Below the pieces are notes generated by a model. It saw only the letters and a list, made by a program, of their open reading frames with translations. It did no database searches and was not told where the DNA came from. A stretch of 31,010 nt of DNA. Origin: Bacillota bacterium. GTDB lineage: Bacteria; Bacillota; Clostridia; Lachnospirales; Lachnospiraceae. The position numbers were made by a program, and so were the translations under genes. Shown one piece after another: positions 24,871 through 31,010 of this stretch (position 1 is the first letter of the stretch; every line of letters starts with the position of its first letter). The stretch spans positions 1-31,010 of the forward strand of contig JAEYOY010000089.1 of the NCBI GenBank assembly GCA_023411215.1, in the 5' to 3' direction.

Positions 24871-26085
24871 TTATACCTCCATTCGTTTGAACGTTAAGAG
24901 TTTATCCCTGTAATATTCATATTGCTTTTGACGGGCTTCGATTTCGGCTGGAAGACCTGTGGAGATGTCATTACAGAGGGCATCAAAGCGCTCAAGCAAT
25001 TCTACAATACGTTTTTGTTCATCCAAAGGTAATACCGGCACTTTTGCTCTACTAATATTGTCATTATAGAGCCTTGCTATTGTTCCACCCGTTGATATTT
25101 GCCACGGTTGAAGTTGATAGTAGTACCGTAAAAAACAGTTTAAAACTTTACTTTCATCATTTGCAATCCATACTATATTTGAATCCTGAAAATATGCAGG
25201 TTCTCCATTAAAAACAACTGTTCTTCCAATAGTACCGGCGGCTGAAATCAGAATATCTCCTTGTTTAGGATATGAATATAAATCCTTGTATTTTTCAAAA
25301 GTTTCATTTGAAATATATGCATTTGCTTGCCCACCGAAAGTTCCAATTTTAAAGAACGGAACCTCTCCAGTAGAACTTGTTTCTGCTTTCATGATTCGTT
25401 TGCACATTGATACTTTTCCGATTTCTCCGAGTGTTGTCCACTCAATATTAGGATTATCGAAACATAGTAACTGATTTCTATAATACTCATACTGTTTCTT
25501 TCTCGCTGTAAGCTCTGCTGTTAGCTCTGCTGTTAGCTCTGCTGTTAGCTCTGTGAAATTGTCCAAAATTCGTACAATTTCACATTGTACTGCCAATGGC
25601 GGCACAGGAATTACAATATCTTCCAGTTTGCTTGGAGTCACCTCAATAACTTTTGTTCCATGTGCAATCTTTACTTTTTGCATATAAAACATAGATGTGT
25701 GAAAGCAATACACCAAGTATTTAGGATCCAATGTATGATGAATAATTGCAGTATGTCCGCTTACAGCCACATCTGAATCACCCAGCCATGCAACACATTT
25801 GCACACATCATCAATATTTTCACTAGTTACTGCCATGATAATATCGTTTTTATTTGCCATTTTTTGCTTCTTAGCTTTTTCATCAGAAATAAAACTTATT
25901 GTTTGATCCAAAAAAAGATTATACTGCGTATATATTTGTCCATAATGAATGCACGGTATTCCCTTTTCTAAGTAATCCTTCTTCTGAAAGTTACCTCCTC
26001 TAGAAATAGTAGCTATATCTCCAAGTCTGTTGTATTCCACCCCATCTGGACAAAGCTCGTGAATCAATTCATCTAACCTACTCAT
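24871..26085 (-). CDS. hsdS: Type I restriction enzyme, specificity subunit
   Basis: 404 residues with two target-recognition domains (about 15-165 and 212-355), each recognising half of a bipartite site. The central spacer helix (about 170-210) contains FTELTAELTAELTAELTA, then KKQYEYYRNQLL; the C-terminal spacer repeats the pattern as RQKQYEYYRDKLL, as expected for the pseudo-symmetric fold. The TAEL repeat is the hallmark of type IC HsdS, where its copy number sets the gap between the two half-sites. Its start overlaps the hsdM end by 4 nt. The DNA site cannot be read from sequence. Confidence 0.95.
   Translation of the reverse strand: MSRLDELIHELCPDGVEYNRLGDIATISRGGNFQKKDYLEKGIPCIHYGQIYTQYNLFLDQTISFISDEKAKKQKMANKNDIIMAVTSENIDDVCKCVAWLGDSDVAVSGHTAIIHHTLDPKYLVYCFHTSMFYMQKVKIAHGTKVIEVTPSKLEDIVIPVPPLAVQCEIVRILDNFTELTAELTAELTAELTARKKQYEYYRNQLLCFDNPNIEWTTLGEIGKVSMCKRIMKAETSSTGEVPFFKIGTFGGQANAYISNETFEKYKDLYSYPKQGDILISAAGTIGRTVVFNGEPAYFQDSNIVWIANDESKVLNCFLRYYYQLQPWQISTGGTIARLYNDNISRAKVPVLPLDEQKRIVELLERFDALCNDISTGLPAEIEARQKQYEYYRDKLLTFKRMEV
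25505..25553. repeat. 12-bp tandem repeat in hsdS (TAEL units)
   Basis: AGCTCTGCTGTT is repeated three times exactly (25511-25522, 25523-25534, 25535-25546), with partial copies on both sides. On the coding strand it gives three full TAEL units plus a leading TEL. Each unit is four codons, so gain or loss keeps frame. Confidence 0.95.
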
Positions 26086-27650
26086 TCCCCCACCTCAATT
26101 TCTTCAATGATGCTCCGAATGGCTTCTCGCAGTTCATCTTCACGCATGACGATTTCTTCAATCTCTGCATTCAGTTTCACTATATCAATCTTTTCACGAG
26201 TATCTTCTGTCTCTACATAAGTCGATACTGAAAGATTGTAATCATTTTCTACTACTTCTTCATAACTTGCCAAGTGGGAGAAATGTTTCACTTCCTCACG
26301 ATTTGCAAATATATCTACAATTCGTTCAATATTTTTAGGTGTGAGCTTATTGTTATTAGTAACCTTAATACACTCATTAGAAGCATCCACAAATAACGTC
26401 TGATTATTATTCTTATTTTTCTTCATGACCATAATACAGGTTGCAATACTTGTTCCAAAGAACAAGTTGCTAGGCAACTGAATGATACAATCAACAAAGT
26501 TATTATCCACCAAATATTTTCGAATTTTCTGTTCTGCTCCACCACGATACATGATACCAGGGAAGCATACGATGGCAGCTGTACCATTTGATGCAAGCCA
26601 TGATAGACTGTGCATAATAAATGCCATATCTGCTTTGCTCTTAGGTGCAAGTACTCCAGCCGGTGAAAAACGTGGATCATTGATAAGCAGTGGATTTTCA
26701 TCTCCAGCCCATTTGATCGAGTAGGGTGGATTTGAAACAATGAGCTCAAATGGCTCTTCATCCCAGTGTTGCGGTGCTATCAATGTATCTTCACATGCTA
26801 CATTGAATTTATCAAAACCGATATCATGTAAAAACATATTGATTCGACAAAGATTATATGTAGTAATGTTTATTTCTTGCCCATAAAATCCATTACGAAC
26901 AGCCTCTTTTCCTAAAACAGCTTCAACCTTTAACAATAAAGAACCAGAACCACAAGCCGGATCATATACTTTATTGATTTCCGTCTTTCCAATGGTTCCT
27001 AATCTTGTTAATAATTCAGATACATCCGCAGGAGTATAGAATTCTCCACCAGACTTACCTGCATTGGATGCATACATGGACATAAGATATTCATATGCAT
27101 CACCAAATGCATCAATAGAATGATCTTTTACATCACCCAAGTTCATTTGAGCAACACCATTTAATAACTTCACCAGCTTCTCATTCCTCTTTGCCACCGT
27201 AGAACCAAGTTTATTGCTATTAACATCGAAATCATCAAACAAGCCTGCGAAATCATTCTCCGCGTCACTACCTTTAGCAGATTCTTCGATATTACGAAAT
27301 ACGCTTTCCAGTGTTTCATTTAAATTTTCATCATTAACAGCATTTGCTCTGACATTGCAGAATAATTCACTTGGAAGAATAAAGAATCCTTTTTCTACTA
27401 CTAGACCGTCTCTTGCTTCTTCTGCATCAGTATCTGAAATTTTTGCAAAATCAAAATCTGTGTTTCCAGCTTCGATTTCTCCATTATTAATATAGTTGCA
27501 AAGGTTTTCCGATATATATCTATAGAACATGGTGCCAAGAACATAATTTTTAAAATCCCATCCGTCTACAGCTCCTCTTAATTCATCGGCAATTGCCCAG
27601 ATTGCACGATGTAACTCATCGCGTTCCTGTTCCTTTTTCGTATCTATCAT
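26082..27650 (-). CDS. hsdM: Type I restriction enzyme, modification subunit (N6-adenine methylase)
   Basis: 522 residues. The N-terminal HsdM helical domain (about 8-150) is followed by the methylase core: GEFYTPADVSELL (202-214), the SAM-binding motif I DPACGSGSLLL (230-240) and the catalytic motif IV NPPYS (307-311), which marks N6-adenine methylation. It makes the M2S1 methylase with HsdS that protects host DNA, and the full restriction enzyme with HsdR. The ATG overlaps the stop of the HTH gene (TAATG), with GGAGG ten bases upstream inside that gene, so the two are translationally linked. Full length, no damage seen. Confidence 0.96.
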   Translation of the reverse strand: MIDTKKEQERDELHRAIWAIADELRGAVDGWDFKNYVLGTMFYRYISENLCNYINNGEIEAGNTDFDFAKISDTDAEEARDGLVVEKGFFILPSELFCNVRANAVNDENLNETLESVFRNIEESAKGSDAENDFAGLFDDFDVNSNKLGSTVAKRNEKLVKLLNGVAQMNLGDVKDHSIDAFGDAYEYLMSMYASNAGKSGGEFYTPADVSELLTRLGTIGKTEINKVYDPACGSGSLLLKVEAVLGKEAVRNGFYGQEINITTYNLCRINMFLHDIGFDKFNVACEDTLIAPQHWDEEPFELIVSNPPYSIKWAGDENPLLINDPRFSPAGVLAPKSKADMAFIMHSLSWLASNGTAAIVCFPGIMYRGGAEQKIRKYLVDNNFVDCIIQLPSNLFFGTSIATCIMVMKKNKNNNQTLFVDASNECIKVTNNNKLTPKNIERIVDIFANREEVKHFSHLASYEEVVENDYNLSVSTYVETEDTREKIDIVKLNAEIEEIVMREDELREAIRSIIEEIEVGE

Positions 27651-27838
27651 TATTGTTTATCCTCCTTAAGTCTTTTTGTATACCTAGCATCTTCTGGTTT
27701 CATCGCATCTGATGGAATCAACCATGTTTTTCCCTTTTTTATCGCTCCATCTATTCGTCCTTCTGAACACAATACCCCAATCCGTCTAGATGTGATATTC
27801 CATTTTTCAGACATTTCAATTGTTGTTAAATATTCCAT
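27650..27838 (-). CDS. Small helix-turn-helix protein heading the RM operon
   Basis: 62 residues: MEYLTTIEMSEKWNITSRRI, then VLCSEGRIDGAIKKGKTWLIP. This is the winged-helix pattern of excisionase/MerR-like DNA-binding proteins. It is the first gene of the operon and overlaps hsdM by one base, so it may regulate the restriction operon in the manner of controller proteins, or be an excisionase of the element. Sequence alone does not decide. The start is the ATG at 27838 with GGAGG 8 nt before; the longer frame begins at a TTG inside that ribosome site. Confidence 0.75.
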   Translation of the reverse strand: MEYLTTIEMSEKWNITSRRIGVLCSEGRIDGAIKKGKTWLIPSDAMKPEDARYTKRLKEDKQ

Positions 27839-27861
27839 GTCGTGAACCTCCAATCCTTTCC

Positions 27862-27890
27862 ATTATATTCTTTTATCGGAATAATAACAA
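27862..27890 (-). promoter_or_regulatory. Promoter of the RM/defence operon
   Basis: On the minus strand TTGTTA (27885-27890) and a perfect TATAAT (27862-27867) are 17 bp apart. The -10 ends 23 nt before the HTH start, so the leader is very short. No other comparable promoter gap exists down to 14,860. Confidence 0.8.
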
Positions 27891-27893
27891 GTT

Positions 27894-27926
27894 AAAAATG
27901 AGCTGATTCCTTTAATAATAATCAGC
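27894..27926 (-). terminator. Terminator separating mobilisation genes from the RM operon
   Basis: GCTGATT (27902-27908) pairs with AATCAGC (27920-27926); on the minus strand TCATTTTTAAC follows. It lies 27 nt past the mobB-like stop and directly before the RM operon promoter, insulating the two units. Confidence 0.65.
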
Positions 27927-27952
27927 CTATTTCAAACTTATTATCAAGCAAA

Positions 27953-29212
27953 TCATCTTAATCCATATACCATCATTTTGAATCCGATAAACAATGCAAA
28001 TATGATAAATAATCCGCAACCAAAATTAACCATGAATACTTTTCTAGCTTCTGCATCTTCCATTTCTATAAGAGATCTGATAAAGAAATAGGCAAGTATA
28101 ATCGACAGATAACATACCATCAGATTAATTGGTACTAATGCACGAATTGGTTCTGCAAAAAAAATGAATGAAGCCATTGCCCCGAGCAATACCGCAGCTG
28201 ATATTTCATCTATTATCTTTTGCCCAATATATTTTTTCAAACTATTACCTGCTTTGAATATCAGTAATGAAATAACTGTTACCATACTCCCTGTAACCAC
28301 AATTTGCATGACCCAATGTACAATCACTGCAATAATCGTCTGTGGTATTCTGTCTCCAATTTCTGCAACATAACTTCCAATACTCCACAAAACCAGCACA
28401 GTATTTATTATCCATTGTCCAGCAGTAACAAAGAATTCGACTACTTCACTTCGAAACATTTCTGTTTTTATTGCTTCAAATATAGTAATTACGATTCCAT
28501 AGACCAATACTCCAAGAAAAACACTTTTATACCATGTCTTCATACATACATATTGATTTTTTAAATGATTTTCCTTTTCCTTAAATTGCTTTTGAAGCTC
28601 TGTAATTGTGCCTTGAATCTTTTGAGTTGCACTTATCTCAATTTCCACCTGTATACCGTTTCTTAATTTCTTAACATCCATTTCTCTTTTTTCTACTAAA
28701 GTCTCCCTTTGCAAAACAGTCTCTTCACGAGAAGAAAGTTCTTCCGCTTTCTTCTCATAATTTGCATCAGCGGCTGATACCGCGTCTAGAGCTTCTAGTT
28801 TTATATCCTGCATGCTCTCTTTCAGCTCTTGGTTCAGCTTCCTTAATAGCTCGTTGTCTTTCAATACTTTGTCGCTCTCGCTCAATTTCCCTATCTTGTC
28901 GTTCAGAGATTTTATTGTCTCGTTGCTCCTTCGAAGCTCTTTCTCCGTCTCGAAGTTTATGAATGAGATCTGCTCTTCTAGCTCTCCACTCTTCTGTTCC
29001 AACTGTGTTATCTTCTTCCGATCCTCGGGTCTGCCATTCTGCTGAATTTCCATCAATACCTCTTTTATCTTCTTCATGGCTTCGGATTGTTCCTGCAACA
29101 ACTTCTTGTATTTCTCTATAATATTGTTCGAGATCTGAATCGTCTCTTTGTTTATCTTCAAATTCTCCTCTTCTAAGTTCTTCTCTGCGTTCTGCCTGTC
29201 TTTCAAATTCAT
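27953..29212 (-). CDS. Coiled-coil, multi-pass membrane protein overlapping the relaxase gene (MobB-like)
   Basis: 419 residues. Residues 1-220 are a long charged coiled coil (Glu, Lys, Leu, Gln rich). Residues about 228-415 hold about six membrane segments (for example SVFLGVLVYGIVITIFEAI and MVNFGCGLFIIFALFIGF). The first 446 nt lie inside the relaxase gene in another frame. A perfect AAAGGAGG ribosome site stands 9 nt before the ATG, within relaxase codons, so the start looks genuine. I know no named family for it with confidence. By analogy with MobB of plasmid RSF1010, which is also encoded within mobA, membrane-linked and stabilises the relaxosome, it may tether the relaxase complex to the membrane or coupling protein; this is inference. 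Confidence 0.7.
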   Translation of the reverse strand: MNLKDRQNAEKNLEEENLKINKETIQISNNIIEKYKKLLQEQSEAMKKIKEVLMEIQQNGRPEDRKKITQLEQKSGELEEQISFINFETEKELRRSNETIKSLNDKIGKLSESDKVLKDNELLRKLNQELKESMQDIKLEALDAVSAADANYEKKAEELSSREETVLQRETLVEKREMDVKKLRNGIQVEIEISATQKIQGTITELQKQFKEKENHLKNQYVCMKTWYKSVFLGVLVYGIVITIFEAIKTEMFRSEVVEFFVTAGQWIINTVLVLWSIGSYVAEIGDRIPQTIIAVIVHWVMQIVVTGSMVTVISLLIFKAGNSLKKYIGQKIIDEISAAVLLGAMASFIFFAEPIRALVPINLMVCYLSIILAYFFIRSLIEMEDAEARKVFMVNFGCGLFIIFALFIGFKMMVYGLR

Positions 29213-30005
29213 TCAATAACCCCTCCTTTGATACATCCATCTGAAATGTCTTGGAAATATTTGAATCACGCACCTTTTTCCCTTCGTCATTTTCAAACGT
29301 AATATTCTTTCTACTATCCAACCAGGTGGTGCGCCAACCTCTTATTACCATACCTGTCACAAATTCCTCTTTATTACAGCTTTGTTCTCTTACTTCCATT
29401 AATGCCAATGCACATTCCGCAACGTGACTTTTCTTATGGTCATTCAGCAGTAAATGATATTTATCCTTGCTCCAAGCCCGAACATGACCTTCTTCCAAAT
29501 CCTTTCCATAAAAATCTTTACCTTTCTGTGCCACCGACAATCCACGTTCTAGACACATCTGATTGGTTACTTCTTTCATACGTTCCATATCTTTTTTGGA
29601 ATTATGCAGCTTGTGTCCATCCTCATAGCTCACTGTATTTGTGACCATATGTAGGTGTACATGATCCCGATCCTTATGCACTCCTATCAATGTCTGAAAT
29701 CCGTCAAACCATTTCTCTGCAAATTCTTTTCCAAATACAAATGCCTGCTGTAATGTAAGATTCTCCTCTTTATGCCAGGAAATAATATTGTGCGCATACA
29801 TTCTGCCAGAATCCTTTCCCCACAACTTCTTTTCTTCCAAAAAGGAACGATAGACAGAATCATAAGCAATATCATCGGCTGAAAATGGACCAGTTACATA
29901 TACAAGTTCCCGATTTGTTTTATCTTCACGAAGCACATATTCGATACAATTTCTCATTGCCCCATGTGATTTTGTTGACTTATTAATCGTCTTATTGATT
30001 GCCAC
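28767..30005 (-). CDS. Relaxase / mobilisation nuclease (MOBP-like)
   Basis: 412 residues. Residues 1-230 form the relaxase domain: a likely catalytic tyrosine Y23 (CIEYVLREDKT), GRMYAHNIISWH (67-78), FGKEFAEKWF and the metal-binding three-His motif DHVHLHMVTN (H115, H117, H119). It should nick oriT and stay covalently bound to lead the strand to a recipient. The C-terminal third (about 270-412) is an Arg/Glu-rich low-complexity helix, and its DNA also encodes the start of the next protein in another frame. The start is GTG with AAGGAG 11 nt before it; mobC overlaps it by 52 nt. The protein is not truncated. Confidence 0.9.
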   Translation of the reverse strand: MAINKTINKSTKSHGAMRNCIEYVLREDKTNRELVYVTGPFSADDIAYDSVYRSFLEEKKLWGKDSGRMYAHNIISWHKEENLTLQQAFVFGKEFAEKWFDGFQTLIGVHKDRDHVHLHMVTNTVSYEDGHKLHNSKKDMERMKEVTNQMCLERGLSVAQKGKDFYGKDLEEGHVRAWSKDKYHLLLNDHKKSHVAECALALMEVREQSCNKEEFVTGMVIRGWRTTWLDSRKNITFENDEGKKVRDSNISKTFQMDVSKEGLLNEFERQAERREELRRGEFEDKQRDDSDLEQYYREIQEVVAGTIRSHEEDKRGIDGNSAEWQTRGSEEDNTVGTEEWRARRADLIHKLRDGERASKEQRDNKISERQDREIERERQSIERQRAIKEAEPRAEREHAGYKTRSSRRGISR

Positions 30006-30334
30006 ATGACTTCACACTCCTTCTTATAATATTGAATTCGATCAGCGATATCTTCCAACCTATCTATCGTCGGCAAAACTCCTGTCCCATTTGCGAGATG
30101 TGCCATCTGATTTACATTCGTTGCCATCCCTCTAATTTGCCGAAGCAGATCATCAAAATTCTTATTGATGTTCTTTAGTACATTAATTTCTTCCCTAGGA
30201 GCAATAATTACCCCAGAAAGAGTATTGATAATAAATGACTGCTGTGTCTGTCCTGAAGCAATCACATTTTCCTGTAGTTGTTCGTATTCTTCTTGATTCA
30301 TTCGAAACTTTACTTGGTATTCTCTTTTTCGCAC
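29954..30334 (-). CDS. mobC: MobC-like relaxosome accessory protein
   Basis: 126 residues. The N-terminus (MRKREYQVKFRMNQEEYEQL, then ASGQTQQSFI) is a ribbon-helix-helix DNA-binding pattern. The middle reads LLRQIRGMATNVNQMAHLAN followed by GTG, the signature of bacterial mobilisation protein MobC, which helps the relaxase open oriT. It starts at a GTG with AAAGGAGTG upstream. It overlaps the relaxase start by 52 nt and is the first gene of the mobilisation operon, just downstream of the inverted-repeat-rich region that probably holds oriT. Confidence 0.85.
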   Translation of the reverse strand: MRKREYQVKFRMNQEEYEQLQENVIASGQTQQSFIINTLSGVIIAPREEINVLKNINKNFDDLLRQIRGMATNVNQMAHLANGTGVLPTIDRLEDIADRIQYYKKECEVMWQSIRRLISQQNHMGQ

Positions 30335-30709
30335 TTTGTATTACACTCCTTTCGTAATGAATGGGTAATCCAACAGGGTGCAAGACATCCAGCGGATGTC
30401 CACTCTGCACAGACCGAAGCGAAGCGTAGAACAACGCCCTGTTGGTCGGGTGCAGGGGCGAGCCCCTAGCTGATAGAGGGATGAGATGAAGAGACTTCCA
30501 GTGGATGTCTCGGAATTTCATACCAGAGCATCAGCGGCTCCGGTGTGCAGAGGGTGAAACCCTTGCTGGGGATCCAAGGGGCAAAGCCCTCTGGCAAGTT
30601 TAGGAACAGCCCATTGGCTGCTTCCGGTGCGAAAGTGGGTACCACTTTTGAGAAACTTGCCTATCATCCGCCACAATACTAAACAGAGATTATTGAGATA
30701 TGTGATAGC

Positions 30710-30746
30710 GCTAATGGAAAGTCTCCGGTGGAGAGTTTCTATTAGC
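30710..30746. repeat. 17-bp inverted repeat, oriT candidate
   Basis: GCTAATGGAAAGTCTCC and GGAGAGTTTCTATTAGC match at 15 of 17 positions around a 3-base loop (GGT). It is the tightest large hairpin in the region and is itself enclosed by the 9-bp pair CTATCATCC / GGATGATAG. Confidence 0.6.
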
Positions 30747-30800
30747 AACTAGCACGTACGAAATAATCTTTTGTAACCTACATTGGATGATAGTGGTTTT

Positions 30801-30884
30801 GTGATTTTTCGTAGGGATTGGATGCAACGGACAATGCAAGTTCATTGGTTGTCTCCATTGCATCCGATTCAGGAGAAAAATCAC
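30801..30884. repeat. Long imperfect hairpin abutting the IS end
   Basis: GTGATTTTTC / GAAAAATCAC (10 bp, perfect) encloses a second pair of about 18 bp (ATTGGATGCAACGGACAA with TTGTCTCCATTGCATCCGAT). It ends two bases before the presumed IS terminal repeat. Confidence 0.6.
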
Positions 30885-30923
30885 TGAGACTGTGAAATAA
30901 AGTCTGTAAATAAGTATTTCGCT

Positions 30924-30964
30924 AAGGCTTTCTATGATAAAATAAAAATATCATAGGAGGCCTT
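30924..30964 (+). promoter_or_regulatory. 16-bp RNA stem burying the transposase ribosome site
   Basis: AAGGCTTTCTATGATA (30924-30939) pairs with TATCATAGGAGGCCTT (30949-30964), 14 Watson-Crick and two G-U pairs, with a 9-base A-rich loop. The AGGAGG site (30955-30960) is fully inside the stem, 9 nt before the ATG. Confidence 0.65.
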
Positions 30965-30969
30965 TTATT

Positions 30970-31010
30970 ATGGCAAAAAAACGTGAACCGGTCAGAATGA
31001 CCGAAGGAAA
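30970..31010 (+). CDS. IS256-family transposase, N-terminus only (cut by window edge)
   Basis: Thirteen codons are visible: MAKKREPVRMTEG. Mutator/IS256-type transposases of clostridia commonly open this way, with a basic stretch then MTEGK. AGGAGG lies 9 nt upstream. The call rests on this short start and on the adjacent terminal-repeat-like sequence. An integrase is the alternative to consider, as none has been found for the element, but the N-terminus does not look like one. Confidence 0.5.
   Translation, partial: MAKKREPVRMTEG

Larger units (their letters stand above)
30355..30884. other. Probable oriT region: non-coding DNA with nested inverted repeats
   Basis: Over 500 bases without a credible gene, GC-richer than the rest of the element, directly upstream of mobC. 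Inverted repeats, all read directly: 30370-30378/30437-30445 (9 bp, enclosing 30384-30390/30394-30400); 30454-30459/30462-30467; 30491-30511 (one mismatch); 30551-30555/30559-30563; 30593-30601/30653-30661 (9 bp, enclosing 30632-30638/30642-30648); 30661-30669/30785-30793 (9 bp, enclosing 30710-30726/30730-30746); 30801-30810/30875-30884. MobC-relaxase operons commonly have oriT here. The nick site cannot be named. Confidence 0.55.
14745..31010. mobile_element. Integrative mobilisable element (partial) at the guaA 3' end
   Basis: From guaA to the window end there are no housekeeping genes: a restriction/defence operon, mobC, relaxase, a mobB-like gene, a probable oriT and an IS end. There is no type IV secretion system, so it would need a helper for conjugation. 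The 3' end of guaA is an established integration site. The right boundary, second attachment site and integrase are not in the window, so the element may also be larger (a conjugative element) or nested. Confidence 0.7.
30886..31010 (+). mobile_element. Left end of an IS256-like insertion sequence
   Basis: GAGACTGTG at 30886 resembles the terminal repeat start of IS256-family elements, 84 nt before a transposase-like start codon. The right end and target duplication are outside the window, so the exact boundary is provisional. Confidence 0.55.

Noticed and set aside
22662..27650. DISARM or BREX system
   Set aside because: There is a methylase and a SNF2 helicase, but the methylase is a standard HsdM with its HsdS and HsdR. 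No DrmA/DrmB, PglZ or BrxC-like protein is present.
30195..30748. Two open frames of 108 and 76 residues on the minus strand upstream of and overlapping mobC
   Set aside because: They run through the inverted-repeat region, have no recognisable motif, and one overlaps mobC in another frame. Their composition follows the hairpins, so they are most likely non-coding.
1..31010. tRNA, rRNA genes or CRISPR arrays
   Set aside because: I scanned for tRNA T-loop signatures, conserved rRNA stretches and regularly spaced repeats and saw none. The tandem repeats in hsdS and the AlbA_2 gene are in-frame coding repeats without spacers.

Overview
The window looks like the chromosome of a low-to-middle GC clostridium, most likely Lachnospiraceae or close kin. 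Supporting signs are strong AGGAGG ribosome sites, a lysyl-tRNA synthetase with an extra C-terminal tRNA-binding domain, a topoisomerase pair besides the expected gyrase, and clostridial-type mobilisation genes. No sequence search was possible, so the taxonomy is inference.

Bases 1-14,743 are host chromosome. On the minus strand: the start of a nitroreductase-like gene (cut by the window edge), a short-chain dehydrogenase and a broken ElaA-type acetyltransferase; then greA-lysS behind a consensus promoter; then a PHP-domain phosphoesterase gene followed by lysA. On the plus strand parE-parC form an operon with a structured leader that carries an intrinsic-terminator-like hairpin. A long two-way terminator separates parC from the convergent araD. 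A degenerate HPt-like gene and guaA are divergent.

From just after guaA to the window end lies a mobile element. The 3' end of guaA is a known integration hotspot, and direct repeats lie there. All element genes except the last are on the minus strand. A nine-gene operon runs from a clear promoter at about 27,890 down to 14,860: HTH protein, hsdM, hsdS, SNF2 helicase, hsdR, Sll1717-type P-loop ATPase, Mrr-like endonuclease, AlbA_2 regulator, SieB-like membrane protein. Gaps are 40 nt or less, often overlaps. It reads as a type I (IC-like) restriction-modification system with a helicase embedded between hsdS and hsdR and four probable defence genes appended. hsdS has a 12-bp tandem repeat coding TAEL units, the known type IC specificity spacer.

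Upstream of that operon is a compact mobilisation cassette, mobC, relaxase and a coiled-coil membrane protein, in which the last gene starts inside the relaxase gene and overlaps it by 446 nt in another frame, as mobB does within mobA of RSF1010. Upstream of mobC is about 0.5 kb of non-coding DNA full of nested inverted repeats, the probable oriT. The window closes with the left end of an IS256-like insertion sequence whose transposase ribosome site is buried in a 16-bp stem. No integrase is visible; it may lie beyond the right edge.
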